Below, one piece after another: positions 34,848-47,550 of a stretch of 62,927 nucleotides of DNA (position 1 is the stretch's first letter; the number at the start of each line of letters is the position of its first letter). Position numbers and translations under genes: made by a program. The notes beneath the pieces are model-generated. The model was given only the letters and a program-made list of their open reading frames with translations. It had not been told where the DNA came from and searched no databases. The stretch spans positions 1-62,927 of the forward strand of contig REBS01000103.1 in assembly GCA_007692605.1 (NCBI GenBank), given 5' to 3'. This stretch comes from Gemmatimonadales bacterium. Its GTDB lineage: Bacteria; Gemmatimonadota; Gemmatimonadetes; Longimicrobiales; Gaopeijiaceae.

Positions 34848-36697
34848 GCGGGGGCTCGATGTCGAGGACGATACAGATTCTCCCGGACGCCGTCGCGAAC
34901 CAGATCGCGGCCGGAGAGGTGGTGGAGCGCCCGGCGAGCGTCGCGAAGGAACTGGTGGAAAACGCGGTGGACGCACGGGCCGAACGGATCGAGGTGCGGA
35001 TCGAACGAGGCGGCAAGCGATCGATCCGGGTGGCGGACGACGGAGTGGGAATGAGCCGCGAAGACGCCCTTCTCTCGCTGGACCGTCACGCCACGTCGAA
35101 GATCCGAAAGGCGGAGGATCTACGGGGCGTCCGAAGCTTCGGGTTCCGGGGCGAGGCCCTCCCCTCGATCGCCTCGGTCTCCCGGCTCGCCATCGAGACC
35201 CGACGGCGCGCCGATCCGGTCGGGACCCGAATTTCGGTGCGTGGCGGGACCGTGCTCGATGTGCGAGATCATCCGCGCAACCCCGGCACGACCATCCTCG
35301 TCGAGAACCTCTTTTTCAATGCTCCGGCTCGGTCCAAGTTCCTGCGGGCTCCGGGCGTCGAGAGTCGGGCGGTGAGCGAGGCGCTGATCCCGATCGCACT
35401 CGCGAACCCGGCGCTCGAGCTGATCCTCCTGTCGGATGATCGACCGCTGCTCGAACTGCCCGCCTCGCCCGGGCTCGGAGGTCGGGTTGCCGCGATCTGG
35501 GGAGTCGAAGCGGCATCCGGCCTGATCGCGACGGACCACGAAGTCGATGGGATTCGCGTGCAGGGGCTCATCCAGCGCCCCGACGCCACTCGTCCGGGGT
35601 TCCGGCGCTCGCAGCTCTTCGTGGCGGGACGCCCCTTTCGAGACCCAGGGCTCCTCTCGGCCGCGGGGCGGGGCTACCGAACCACGATTCCCGCGGACCA
35701 CCGACCCTGGATCTTCCTCTTCCTCTCGGTTCCGGACGGTTCGGTCGACGTGAATGTGCATCCGACGAAGGCCGAAGTCCGCTTCGATCGAAGAGAGCGA
35801 ATGGAGCGAGTGGTCGAGGAGGCCGTTCGGAATGCGCTCGAGGGCCTGGCCTCGTCGGCCACCTTCGACGCCCCGCGCCCCCCCCCGGAGATGAGGGTTC
35901 GCGAGCAGACGAAGCCCCCACCCGAGGCGGCCGACACCGAGTCGCAGATGGCGCTCTTCCTGGCCTCGGGCTCCGCACCCCACGACACACCGGGCGAGGC
36001 GGCGGCCATCCCGGCGGACACGGCGGACGGACCCCGGGCCGGCCCGCCGGAGCGCGGGTACTCGGGATCGGGTGAGGGCGGGGCGGGGGGTGCGGACACC
36101 GAGCTCCTTCCCACGGATCTCGAACTCCGCCCGCGCCTCTGGCAGGTTCACCGGGCGTGGATCATGGCCGAGGTGCGCGACGGACTCCTGTTGATCGACC
36201 AGCATGCCGCGCACGAACGGGTGCTCTTCGAGCGGATCATGGCAGGCTTTGACCGGGAGGGTGCCGAGGCACAGCGGCTTCTTTTTCCGCTCACCATCCG
36301 GCTCCCGACCTCCGAGGTGGAGATGGTCGAGGACCTCAAGGGGCTCCTGCAGCAGGCCGGCTTCGAGGTCGAGTTCTTCGGAGGGGATACCGTGATTCTG
36401 CACGCGGTTCCGAACCCCCACCCCTACTTCGACGCCGAGAAGTGCTTCCGGGAGATGATCGAGGAGCTGACGAACGGCTCCGAGCTGGTGCGCTCCGCAC
36501 GCAACCAGCACGAGCGCGTGGCCATGAGCTTCGCCTGCAAGGCGGCGATCAAGGCGGGCCAGGAGCTGAGCGCGCGAGAGATCCAGGAACTCTTCGACCA
36601 GCTCTTCGCCACGCAGTTGCCCTACCACGACGTGCACGGCAGGCCGACAACGGTGCGCCTCTCCCGCGCGGAGCTGGAGCGGAAGTTCGGACGATGA
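34844..36697 (+). CDS. mutL: DNA mismatch repair protein MutL
   Basis: A 617-residue GHKL ATPase. ATP-site motifs are VAKELVENAVDA, DDGVGM, and FRGEALPSIASV; the C-terminal dimerisation/endonuclease domain carries DQHAAHERVLFE, matching DQHAxxExxxxE of nicking MutL proteins. Thus it probably has its own endonuclease activity, as in organisms lacking MutH. A Pro/Gly/Asp-rich linker (residues ~340-420) joins the two halves. Two starts are possible, ATG 34844 (overlapping tatD) and ATG 34859; the second begins right at the conserved part. It overlaps miaA (ATGA). Confidence 0.96.
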   Translation: MSGGSMSRTIQILPDAVANQIAAGEVVERPASVAKELVENAVDARAERIEVRIERGGKRSIRVADDGVGMSREDALLSLDRHATSKIRKAEDLRGVRSFGFRGEALPSIASVSRLAIETRRRADPVGTRISVRGGTVLDVRDHPRNPGTTILVENLFFNAPARSKFLRAPGVESRAVSEALIPIALANPALELILLSDDRPLLELPASPGLGGRVAAIWGVEAASGLIATDHEVDGIRVQGLIQRPDATRPGFRRSQLFVAGRPFRDPGLLSAAGRGYRTTIPADHRPWIFLFLSVPDGSVDVNVHPTKAEVRFDRRERMERVVEEAVRNALEGLASSATFDAPRPPPEMRVREQTKPPPEAADTESQMALFLASGSAPHDTPGEAAAIPADTADGPRAGPPERGYSGSGEGGAGGADTELLPTDLELRPRLWQVHRAWIMAEVRDGLLLIDQHAAHERVLFERIMAGFDREGAEAQRLLFPLTIRLPTSEVEMVEDLKGLLQQAGFEVEFFGGDTVILHAVPNPHPYFDAEKCFREMIEELTNGSELVRSARNQHERVAMSFACKAAIKAGQELSAREIQELFDQLFATQLPYHDVHGRPTTVRLSRAELERKFGR

Positions 36698-37647
36698 CCG
36701 AGGCGCCCGAGGGACTCGCGATCGTGGGCCCGACCGCCTCGGGGAAGACCGCCCTCTCGCTGCCGGTGGCCGAGGCCCTCGAAGCAGAAATCATCTCGAT
36801 GGACTCCCGTCAGGTGTATCGGGGGATGGATATCGGCACGGCCAAGGTCGCTTCTCGGGACCGGAGCCGGGTCCCTCACTTCGGGTTGGACCTGATCGAC
36901 CCCCGTGAACGCTACTCAGCCGCGCGCTTCGCGAGAGAGGCCCGGGGCTGGATGGCGGAGATCCGCGAGCGTGGCCGGCTTCCGCTCCTGGTCGGTGGAA
37001 CCGGGTTTTTCCTGAAGGCGCTGACCGATCCGATCTTCCGGGAGCCCCCCCTCGACGAGGAGCGACGGGAGCGCCTCCGCGGCTGGCTCTCGGGCCGGTC
37101 CGAGGAGGAGTTGGCCCACTGGCTTCGCCGCCTGGATCCCGACCGGGCCGAGCTCGCGATCGAAGGGGGGGCGCAGCGGGTCGGCCGCACCCTCGAGGTG
37201 GCTCTGCTCACCGGGCGTCCCCTTTCCTGGTGGCACGCACATTCACCCTCGGCAGCGCGGCCGGTCCGGTTCGGAGTCGTGCGGCTCATCGTTCCCAGAG
37301 AGACCCTCTACGCGCGGATCAACGCACGGGCCGAGGCGATGTTCGAGGCGGGGCTGCTGGCCGAAGTCCGGGCGCTTCTCGAAGCGGGGGTTCCCGTCGA
37401 GGCTCCCGGAATGACCGGCACCGGGTATCGGGAGGCGGCCGGGGTACTCCTCGGGGAGCTGGCGCTCGACGAGGCGATCGACGCCGTTCAGCGGGCGACG
37501 CGGCGCTACGCACGCCGTCAGGAGACCTGGTTCCGACATCAGTTGCCCGCCGAGGTTCTGGAGATCGATGCGACCCGACCCCTCGCCTCCCAGGTCGAGC
37601 GGGTTCTCGAATGGTGGCCCGGGACCGCCGCGAGGGCGAAGGGGTAA
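36694..37647 (+). CDS. miaA: tRNA dimethylallyltransferase
   Basis: A 317-residue enzyme adding a dimethylallyl group to A37 of tRNAs reading U-starting codons. GPTASGKTALSLPVAEAL is the P-loop, followed by IISMDSRQVYRGMDIGTAKV, LVGGTGFFLKAL, and TGTGYREAAGVL near the end. It starts in ATGA overlap with mutL, the classic mutL-miaA order. The length is normal. Confidence 0.96.
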   Translation: MTEAPEGLAIVGPTASGKTALSLPVAEALEAEIISMDSRQVYRGMDIGTAKVASRDRSRVPHFGLDLIDPRERYSAARFAREARGWMAEIRERGRLPLLVGGTGFFLKALTDPIFREPPLDEERRERLRGWLSGRSEEELAHWLRRLDPDRAELAIEGGAQRVGRTLEVALLTGRPLSWWHAHSPSAARPVRFGVVRLIVPRETLYARINARAEAMFEAGLLAEVRALLEAGVPVEAPGMTGTGYREAAGVLLGELALDEAIDAVQRATRRYARRQETWFRHQLPAEVLEIDATRPLASQVERVLEWWPGTAARAKG

Positions 37648-37728
37648 GGTGCCCGAGATCCCCCTCTGTGAACCCACGAACGACCCCCGGTGGCCTCACG
37701 GCCGGACTCGGGGTCCGGGAGACGCTCG

Positions 37729-38898
37729 TTGAAGATCGGAATCACCTGCTATCCCACCTATGGCGGCTCGGGTGCCGTGGCAACGGAGCTCGGACTGGAA
37801 CTCGCCGAACGCGGGCACGAGGTCCACTTCATCTCCTATGCCCAGCCCTTCCGACTGGATCGGTTCCGCGAGCGGATCTACTACCACGAAGTCGAGATGG
37901 ATCAGTACCCCCTCTTCGACCACCCCCCGTATTCGCTGGCGCTCGCCGTCGCGATCCACGAGGTGGCCGAGCGCAACGGGCTCGATCTGGTCCACGCGCA
38001 CTACGCGATCCCCCATGCGACTTCGGCCTGGATCGCCCGCGAGATGTTCAACGGCACCGGCGGGCCGAAGCTGGTCACCACCCTGCACGGCACCGACATC
38101 ACCCTGGTGGGTCAGCACCCGTCCTTCAAGTCGATCACCCGGTTCTCGATCCTCAAGTCGCACGGGCTCACCGCGGTCTCCCGCTACCTCGCCGAAGAGA
38201 CCGAAGTGAACTTCGGGGTGGATGCGGACTCGATCCGGGTGGTGCCCAATTTCATCGACACGCGGCGGTATCGCCGGGGGCGGGATCCCTGTCATCGGGC
38301 CACCCTCGCCCCGGGGGGTGAGAAGATCGTGATGCACATCTCGAATTTTCGGCCGGTCAAGCGGGTCGAGGATGTGGTCTCGGCCTTCGCCCGTATTCAT
38401 CGGGAGGTTCCGTCCCGTCTGGTGATGGTCGGGGACGGCCCCGAGCGACCGCGTGCACAGGAGCGAGCCGAGGAGCTGGGTCTTCTGTCGAACGTCCTCT
38501 TCCTGGGAAAGCACTCGGCGGTCGAGGAACTCCTGGCCTGCAGCGACCTCTTTCTGCTTCCCTCGGAATCGGAGTCCTTCGGCCTGGCCGCCCTCGAGGC
38601 GATGTCCTGTGGGGTACCCGTGATCGCCTCCCGCGTCGGAGGGGTTCCGGAGGTCGTCGAGGACGGCCATTCCGGATTTCTCTTTCCCGTAGGAGACGTC
38701 GAGGGGATGGGCGAGGCCGGTGGGCGGCTCCTGGCCGACGAGCCGGAATGGATCCGCGTGTCGGACGCGGCTCGGGCGCGGGCCGTCGAGTCCTTCTCGT
38801 CGGAGCGGGTCGTGCCGATCTACGAGGGTCTGTACCGGTCGATCCTGCAGGGAGAGGAAGAGCGTCCGAGGCGGGTTCCGGAGGCACCGGATCGATGA
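37729..38898 (+). CDS. bshA: N-acetyl-alpha-D-glucosaminyl L-malate synthase (bacillithiol synthesis)
   Basis: A 389-residue GT4 glycosyltransferase. It opens with [22 protein letters not shown] and has [32 protein letters not shown] and [15 protein letters not shown], all diagnostic of BshA. It joins UDP-GlcNAc and L-malate, the first step to bacillithiol, a low-molecular-weight thiol. The start is TTG at 37729 with GGGAG upstream; the frame extends back to a GTG at 37690, adding a low-complexity leader without homology. It overlaps birA (ATGA). bshB and bshC are not in the window. Confidence 0.93.
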   Translation: MKIGITCYPTYGGSGAVATELGLELAERGHEVHFISYAQPFRLDRFRERIYYHEVEMDQYPLFDHPPYSLALAVAIHEVAERNGLDLVHAHYAIPHATSAWIAREMFNGTGGPKLVTTLHGTDITLVGQHPSFKSITRFSILKSHGLTAVSRYLAEETEVNFGVDADSIRVVPNFIDTRRYRRGRDPCHRATLAPGGEKIVMHISNFRPVKRVEDVVSAFARIHREVPSRLVMVGDGPERPRAQERAEELGLLSNVLFLGKHSAVEELLACSDLFLLPSESESFGLAALEAMSCGVPVIASRVGGVPEVVEDGHSGFLFPVGDVEGMGEAGGRLLADEPEWIRVSDAARARAVESFSSERVVPIYEGLYRSILQGEEERPRRVPEAPDR

Positions 38899-39716
38899 GG
38901 GTTCGCGAGGACCTCCCCCCGATCGACTGGCACCCGCGGCTGGCCTCGACGCAGGATCGCCTGCGCGAGCTTGCGGCGGCGGGAGCGGCCTTCGGAAGTG
39001 CGGTGGTGGCCGAAGAACAGACGGCCGGTAGAGGGAGGGGAGGGAAGGGCTGGGTGAGTGTCGGCGGGGACGGACTCTGGATGTCGGTCCTTCTGGCTCG
39101 GGCCCCCGGGGGGGACCTGGCCGGCTTCCCTCTGGTCGTCGGACTCCGAGTGGCGGTCGGGCTCGAGGAGTGGAGTGGGGAGCGGATCATGGTGAAGTGG
39201 CCGAACGATCTGTTCGTCGAGGTGGTGCCTCGGGATCCGAGTGGGGGGACGCGAGGTCCGGAGTGGCGGAAGATGGGCGGAATCCTATGCGAGACCGTGC
39301 GGTCCGAGCGCGGGGGGAAGACGAGATCGGCACCCTCCGTCGCGGTCGGAATCGGTCTGAACCTGACGGGGGCGCCCGAGGACGCGGCCGCGCTGATGCC
39401 GGGTGGGATGCGGACCCTCAGCGTGCGGGAGGCGGCCTCGGTGGTCCTCGATGTCCTCGTCCCGGTCCCGGCGGACACCCCGCTCCGGCTGGACGAGCGG
39501 GTGCACGAGGGGCTGGCCCGAAGGGACCTGTTGAAGGGCCGCAGGGTGAGATCCGAAGTCGGGGTGGAGGGGGTCGCCTCGGGCATGGGGGTCGATGGCG
39601 CGCTGGTCGTGCGCGACGACTCGGGGCGGGAGCACCGGATCTGGAGTGGGAGCGTGCGCCCGACCGCGGGGTCGTTCCCTTCGCTGGAGAGTGACTCGAG
39701 GGGAGATGTGGAATGA
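38895..39716 (+). CDS. birA: Biotin-[acetyl-CoA-carboxylase] ligase, short form
   Basis: A 273-residue ligase attaching biotin to carrier proteins. AEEQTAGRGRGGKGWVSVGG is the biotinyl-AMP loop, followed by LWMSVLLAR, VKWPNDLFV, KMGGILCE and VGIGLNLTG. No N-terminal helix-turn-helix is present, so unlike E. coli BirA it should not act as a repressor. It overlaps both bshA and coaX by ATGA, and the birA-coaX pair is common in bacteria. Confidence 0.94.
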   Translation: MRVREDLPPIDWHPRLASTQDRLRELAAAGAAFGSAVVAEEQTAGRGRGGKGWVSVGGDGLWMSVLLARAPGGDLAGFPLVVGLRVAVGLEEWSGERIMVKWPNDLFVEVVPRDPSGGTRGPEWRKMGGILCETVRSERGGKTRSAPSVAVGIGLNLTGAPEDAAALMPGGMRTLSVREAASVVLDVLVPVPADTPLRLDERVHEGLARRDLLKGRRVRSEVGVEGVASGMGVDGALVVRDDSGREHRIWSGSVRPTAGSFPSLESDSRGDVE

Positions 39717-40504
39717 AGAATCTTCTGGTGGATGTGGGAAATACCGAGACGGTGGTCGGTCTTGCCGACCCCGATGCCCTGGAGCCGGAGCGGAGCTGGC
39801 GCTACAGCACACCGATCGCGAGAACGGGCGACGAACTTCGGCTCCTCCTCTCCGGGTTTCTCGGCGAGGCCGGGATCGCCGGCGACGGGATCGGGCGGGC
39901 CGTGATCGCTTCGGTCGTACCGGTCGCGACCGATCGATTGCTGGCCGCGCTCTCGAGGTGGGGGATCGCCGAGGTTCTGGTCGTCGATGCCGGGACGGCG
40001 CTTCCGATCCAGCTCGATGTCGAGGAGCCTCGGACCGTGGGCCCGGACCGCATCGTCAACACGCTGGCCGCGGCACGCCTGTATGGGAGGGATACGGTGG
40101 TGGTGGACCTGGGGACCGCTACCACCTACGACGTGATCACGGGAGACGGGGTCTTCAAGGGTGGGGTGATCGCTCCGGGCCTTCGGGCCGGGATGGAGTG
40201 GCTCGGGGCGCGCACCGCCAAGCTCCCGAGCGTTCAGTTTCGAGCTCCGGAACGGGTGATCGGTCGCCGCACCGAGGACTGTCTCGAGAGTGGGATCTTC
40301 TACTCCGCGGTCGATGCGATCGACGGGATCGTGACGCGCATCGAACGGGAGTGGGAGGGGGACGAGCTCTGGGTGGTCGCGACCGGTGGATATGCCGCGA
40401 TCGTGGCTGATCACTCCAGGGTGATTGCCGAGGTCGCACCCAACCTGACGCTCACAGGGCTGCAGATCGCGGGCAACCACATGGCGGGAACCGGTCCCGT
40501 CTGA
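39713..40504 (+). CDS. coaX: Type III pantothenate kinase
   Basis: A 263-residue ASKHA-fold kinase: LLVDVGNTETVVGL (phosphate 1), GPDRIVNTLAA, VVDLGTATTYDVITGDG, and GGVIAPGLRAGMEWLGARTAKLP. It makes 4'-phosphopantothenate in CoA synthesis and is insensitive to CoA feedback in known cases. ATGA overlap with birA. Confidence 0.95.
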   Translation: MKNLLVDVGNTETVVGLADPDALEPERSWRYSTPIARTGDELRLLLSGFLGEAGIAGDGIGRAVIASVVPVATDRLLAALSRWGIAEVLVVDAGTALPIQLDVEEPRTVGPDRIVNTLAAARLYGRDTVVVDLGTATTYDVITGDGVFKGGVIAPGLRAGMEWLGARTAKLPSVQFRAPERVIGRRTEDCLESGIFYSAVDAIDGIVTRIEREWEGDELWVVATGGYAAIVADHSRVIAEVAPNLTLTGLQIAGNHMAGTGPV

Positions 40505-40559
40505 CTAGATTGCGACGGCTCCTGAACCACGACAACCTCTTCGAAGACATCACAATTCC

Positions 40560-41648
40560 ATGACGCTCTCACCGGTTTTTCGGTCTCCGTCCGCTGTCCG
40601 CCTCCTGCAGGAGGAGGGCATATGGGACCATCTGGCGCCCGCCATTCGCTCGCAGGCCGAAGCGGTGGCAGCCATCCACGAGGACCTGACGCACCTTCTC
40701 GATGAGGCCTTCCGGGCCCCATCTCCGGTCCTTCCGGACTCCGATGACCCGATGGGACCAAACTCTCTGCCCTTTCTTCAGGAATACTTCTTCCTGATCC
40801 TCTTTCGCTCCCTCTTCGAGTCTCTCGGGGTGACGCCCGAGCGTCTCCGCCTCTATGCCGAAGTCAATTTTTGCGTGAAGGGGACGATCACCGCGGCCGA
40901 CAATCTCTTCGACGACCAGGCCAAGAGTCTGCTCCCCCTCGATACGGGGCGGGGGTCCCGCTTCCTCTCGATCCTCCAGCTCATGTGCTTCGAGCGGCTG
41001 ATCCGCCGGAGTCTGGATCGCGGGCTGGATCGGGGGGAGCTCGGCCCCGTGGAGCGTGATGCGATCCTGAAGGGCCTTCTCGACATGATGGGCCGGATCG
41101 GGCGACTCGAGGGGTCCGAAGAGGGAGGGGTGACCGAGATCCCGACCCCCGAGCAGATGATCAATTCCGTGCACCGGGTGCGGGGTGGAGCGCTCTTCGC
41201 GCTCTCCTTCATCGCGCCCAGGGTCCTCGAACGGGGAGAGGCGCTGGAGCGCTTGAATGCCGCCGAGCCCGCCGTGGCCAGGCTCGGAACCGCCTTCCAG
41301 ATCGTGGACGATCTGACCGACTTCGAGTTCGACGTGGGGCGGCGGAGTCACAATCTCCTGGTGTCCCAGATCCATCACCACGGATCGGCCGAGGAGAAGG
41401 CCCTTCTTCGCGACCTGCTCGAGGGAGGAGAGGCGCGCCACGACCATGTGGAGGGTGCGTTCCGGAACTCCGCGCGGGCGGTGCTGGATCGGGCCTATGC
41501 CGAGGCGAGGCGCAGCTTCGCGCTTCTTGCGGAGCTGGGCTTCTGGTTCCCGGAGCGGCTGGCCGACGAGGTGGTGCACGCGATCGTCGGGCTCGAGGGC
41601 GTCCGGCGGATGGAGGACATCGCGGCCGAGGCGACGTCGGGGAGCTAG
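40560..41648 (+). CDS. Divergent polyprenyl-synthase-like protein
   Basis: A 362-residue, almost wholly helical protein. It has an Asp-rich motif pair in the order expected for trans-isoprenyl synthases. D114-N-L-F-D118-D119 in TAADNLFDDQAK stands at the first site, and D250-D251-LTD in FQIVDDLTDFEFD at the second. The first motif is not the usual DDxxxxD, and the substrate-pyrophosphate arginines after it are not obvious. It could be a prenyl-diphosphate synthase, a squalene/terpene-type synthase or an inactive homologue. The window already has a normal one (55238-56152). It stands between coaX and groES with its own 55-base leader. Confidence 0.65.
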   Translation: MTLSPVFRSPSAVRLLQEEGIWDHLAPAIRSQAEAVAAIHEDLTHLLDEAFRAPSPVLPDSDDPMGPNSLPFLQEYFFLILFRSLFESLGVTPERLRLYAEVNFCVKGTITAADNLFDDQAKSLLPLDTGRGSRFLSILQLMCFERLIRRSLDRGLDRGELGPVERDAILKGLLDMMGRIGRLEGSEEGGVTEIPTPEQMINSVHRVRGGALFALSFIAPRVLERGEALERLNAAEPAVARLGTAFQIVDDLTDFEFDVGRRSHNLLVSQIHHHGSAEEKALLRDLLEGGEARHDHVEGAFRNSARAVLDRAYAEARRSFALLAELGFWFPERLADEVVHAIVGLEGVRRMEDIAAEATSGS

Positions 41649-41723
41649 ACCCGGGTTCTGAATCGGGGGCGCGGGCGGCGTCGGGCATACCGGGAAACGC
41701 CCCGCCAGTCCGGGCTCCGGCCG

Positions 41724-41751
41724 TTGACACGTTCCCGTTGTCTTGTACCTT
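41724..41751 (+). promoter_or_regulatory. groESL promoter
   Basis: TTGACA at 41724-41729, 16 bases, then TACCTT at 41746-41751 (TACCTTTCGG in full). The expected transcript start near 41759 places CIRCE in the first bases of the mRNA, the normal arrangement. Confidence 0.75.
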
Positions 41752-41764
41752 TCGGCTCAGGTTG

Positions 41765-41791
41765 TTAGCACTCACCGACGTCGAGTGCTAA
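41765..41791. promoter_or_regulatory. CIRCE element (HrcA operator)
   Basis: Perfect TTAGCACTC-N9-GAGTGCTAA upstream of groES, matching the CIRCE consensus in both arms. It indicates control of groESL by the HrcA repressor, encoded elsewhere. The groES ATG is 50 bases downstream. Confidence 0.97.
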
Positions 41792-41840
41792 CAGACCGGG
41801 TCCTCATCCGGACTCAATGTTTCACGCGGAGGAGATATCT

Positions 41841-42143
41841 ATGTCCAAAAATTCGAAGATCCGCCCTCTGGCGGACCGGGTCGTGGTTCAGGCCCTGGAG
41901 GAAGCGCAGCAGACGAAAGGCGGGCTCTACATTCCCGACACCGCCAAGGAAAAGCCGCAGCAGGGAACCGTGGTCGCGGTCGGCCCCGGGAAGCTCTCGG
42001 ACCAGGGCGAGCGCCTTGCTCCGGACGTGAAGGAGGGCGACACCGTGCTCTACGGCAAGTACAGCGGAACGGAAGTCACCGTGGACGGTGAGGAGTACCT
42101 CATCCTGCGCGAGTCCGACATTCTCGCGATCACGGCCGGCTGA
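41841..42143 (+). CDS. groES: Co-chaperonin GroES
   Basis: A 100-residue Gro[24 protein letters not shown] with the mobile loop [37 protein letters not shown] and LRESDILAI. The ATG at 41841 follows a GGAGGAG ribosome site; an in-frame ATG 8 codons earlier lies too near the CIRCE. It forms the lid of the GroEL chamber. Confidence 0.97.
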   Translation: MSKNSKIRPLADRVVVQALEEAQQTKGGLYIPDTAKEKPQQGTVVAVGPGKLSDQGERLAPDVKEGDTVLYGKYSGTEVTVDGEEYLILRESDILAITAG

Positions 42144-42272
42144 CACTCTCTGAACGCCGGTTGCGGTGGGTCCAGGACCCCCCGGTTCCGGCTCTGAGAC
42201 GCAGGACAGACAGTTTTCCGGGCACACTGCCCGGACGATGATCCCATACGGATTGAACGAAGGAGTTCGATA

Positions 42273-43928
<1,656 letters not shown>

Positions 43929-43965
43929 CCCGCGTCTCCGGATTTCCGGAGAGTCGCAATACCCG

Positions 43966-44005
43966 CGGGGCGGGGGGCTTCGGCCTCCCGCCCCGTCGTG
44001 GTTTT
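43966..44005 (+). terminator. Intrinsic terminator after groEL
   Basis: A 13-base stem, CGGGGCGGGGGGC (43966-43978) with GCCTCCCGCCCCG (43983-43995), one G-U pair, and a TTCG tetraloop. It is followed by a short T-run (TTTT at 44002-44005). A smaller perfect hairpin, TCTCCGGA-TT-TCCGGAGA, lies at 43935-43952. Confidence 0.85.
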
Positions 44006-44141
44006 CACCCCTGCGCCGTCGGGATCGGGCCCCGGCCCGTTGACCCCTGCGTCGCATCGGCATTAGAGTCCGGGCCTCTACACGGCTCCGGACCTCGTAG
44101 CTCCGAGCCGTGCGGCCCCGCTCCTTTTTGCGAACAACGAC

Positions 44142-46060
<1,919 letters not shown>

Positions 46061-46064
<4 letters not shown>

Positions 46065-46088
46065 CGGATCTCGCGGCGGCGCTATCTT
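46061..46088 (+). promoter_or_regulatory. Promoter of the infC-rpmI-rplT operon
   Basis: TTGACG at 46061-46066 (overlapping the thrS stop), 16 bases, then TATCTT at 46083-46088, the same spacing as the groES promoter. This gives an approximately 195-base leader before infC. Confidence 0.6.
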
Positions 46089-46189
46089 TTTACGACAATA
46101 CGGAAAAGTGAGGGGTCCGCAGGGCTCCTCCACCTTTCGGCCCACCTCGACGCAGGGGTGGAGACGCCGCCGGGTCGAATGGAGCTGCC

Positions 46190-46253
46190 GGTCGGAAGAC
46201 TTCTGTCCGACCCTGGTCCGCCTTCGGCCCGGAGTCTCTCCGGGCCGTTTTTT
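46190..46253 (+). terminator. Attenuator-type terminator in the infC leader
   Basis: A perfect 10-base stem, CGGCCCGGAG (46225-46234) with CTCCGGGCCG (46238-46247), loop TCT, is followed by six T. It lies before the infC start and after the promoter, so it must be read through or controlled. A second perfect stem, GGTCGGA/TCCGACC (46190-46196 and 46206-46212), precedes it. An L20- or IF3-type attenuation leader is the likely meaning; no Rfam match could be tested. Confidence 0.8.
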
Positions 46254-46294
46254 GTTTCCCGGCCCGGAGGTGGGCCTAGTCGGAGGATCGAGAG

Positions 46295-46813
46295 ATCAAA
46301 GAACAGAGGGTCCGCGTCAACGACCAGATTCGGATCAGTCCCGTTCGCCTCATCGGAGGTGACGGAGAGCAGGTGGGAATCGTGTCCCTGGACGAGGCCC
46401 GGCAGCGGGCCGAGGATTCGGGGCTCGATCTGGTGGAGGTCGCGCCGGAAGCCCGACCCCCCGTCTGCAAGCTGATGGACTACGGAAAATTCAAGTACGA
46501 GGCGGCCCGGAAGGCGCGGGAAGCCCGGAAGAAGCAGCATACGGTCTCGGTCAAGGAAGTGAAGTATCGTCCGGGGATCGAGAAGCACGATTTCGAATTC
46601 AAGACCCGCCATGTGCGCAGGTTCCTGGACGATGGGGACAAAGTGCGGGTCACCATCATGTTCCGTGGGCGTCAGATGGCCCACCCCGAGTTCGGGGTCG
46701 AAGTGATGGAGCGGGTGGTGGAAGCCGTGAAAGACATCGGCAAGGTGGAGAGTGGCCCGACCCGCGAGGGACGGACCATGAGCATGGTGATCTCTCCCCT
46801 GACCGAAAGCTGA
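46295..46813 (+). CDS. infC: Translation initiation factor IF-3, AUC start
   Basis: A 172-residue IF-3: VRVNDQIRISPVRLIGGDGEQ, GIVSLDEARQRAEDSGLDLVEVAP, KLMDYGKFKYE and the C-domain RPGIEKHDFEFKTRHVRRFL. No ATG, GTG or TTG exists between the in-frame TAG at 46277 and the conserved N-terminus; the first of these codons in frame would remove ~26 conserved residues. The ATC at 46295 is preceded at 8 bases by GGAGG (46282-46286), so it is the probable start. Rare start codons on infC allow autoregulation, because IF-3 itself discriminates against them. Confidence 0.93.
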   Translation: MKEQRVRVNDQIRISPVRLIGGDGEQVGIVSLDEARQRAEDSGLDLVEVAPEARPPVCKLMDYGKFKYEAARKAREARKKQHTVSVKEVKYRPGIEKHDFEFKTRHVRRFLDDGDKVRVTIMFRGRQMAHPEFGVEVMERVVEAVKDIGKVESGPTREGRTMSMVISPLTES

Positions 46814-46903
46814 TCATACCAGCACGATGGTCGGCCGGGACCGAGAGTTCTCAGAGCCTCGGGCCGGGCCCCGCTCGTGCGACCAGATGAAGGGAGTTGC
46901 AGC

Positions 46904-47101
46904 ATGCCGAAGATGAAAACGAATCGCGCCGCCGCAAAGCGGCTCAAGAAGACCGGATCGGGGAAGCTGAAGCGTCGCCGGGCCAACAAGAGCCACATCC
47001 TCACCAAGAAGAACTCGAAGCGGAAGCGCCGTCTTCGCAAGGCGACACTCGTCGACAAGGCTGACGAGAAGCGTATGAACCGCCTTCTGCCGAACCTCTG
47101 A
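46904..47101 (+). CDS. rpmI: Ribosomal protein bL35
   Basis: A 65-residue basic protein: [20 protein letters not shown], then [16 protein letters not shown]. The ATG at 46904 follows AGGGAG. It is the middle gene of the conserved infC-rpmI-rplT operon and part of the 50S subunit. Confidence 0.97.
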   Translation: MPKMKTNRAAAKRLKKTGSGKLKRRRANKSHILTKKNSKRKRRLRKATLVDKADEKRMNRLLPNL

Positions 47102-47120
47102 CGGATAAGGGAGCCCAGCC

Positions 47121-47486
47121 ATGCCACGCAGCACCGGATCTCCGGCCCGCAAGGATCGGAAAAAGAAGATTCTGAAGGAAGCCCGAGGCTACTTCGGGGG
47201 TCGCAAGAAGCTCTACCGCACCGCAAAGGACGCGGTGGAGAAGGGGTGGGAGCACGCCTATCGCGATCGCAAGAAGAAGAAGCGGAATTTCCGTCGCCTC
47301 TGGATTACACGCATCAATGCCGCGGCGCGCCAGAACGACCTTTCGTACTCTCGGTTCATGGATGGACTGAACAAGTCCGGAGTGGAGCTCGATCGCAAGG
47401 TCCTGGCGGATCTGGCGGTGCGCAGCCCCGAGGCGTTCGAGTCGCTGGCCACGCAGGCCAAGGAAGCGCTGTCGAAGGCATCGTGA
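47121..47486 (+). CDS. rplT: Ribosomal protein bL20
   Basis: A 121-residue 50S protein. It has [40 protein letters not shown] and [11 protein letters not shown]. It is an early 50S assembly protein, and in several bacteria it represses this operon by binding the leader mRNA. It starts 19 bases after rpmI. Confidence 0.97.
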   Translation: MPRSTGSPARKDRKKKILKEARGYFGGRKKLYRTAKDAVEKGWEHAYRDRKKKKRNFRRLWITRINAAARQNDLSYSRFMDGLNKSGVELDRKVLADLAVRSPEAFESLATQAKEALSKAS

Positions 47487-47550
47487 GTCGGTGTTCGGCG
47501 CCCGTGGGTCGAGCCTGAATCGGGCCCGAGCCGACCGGGTGCCGCCAGAA

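Noticed and set aside
44006-44141. T-box leader before thrS
   Set aside because: No T-box sequence or terminator/antiterminator pair in the short leader.
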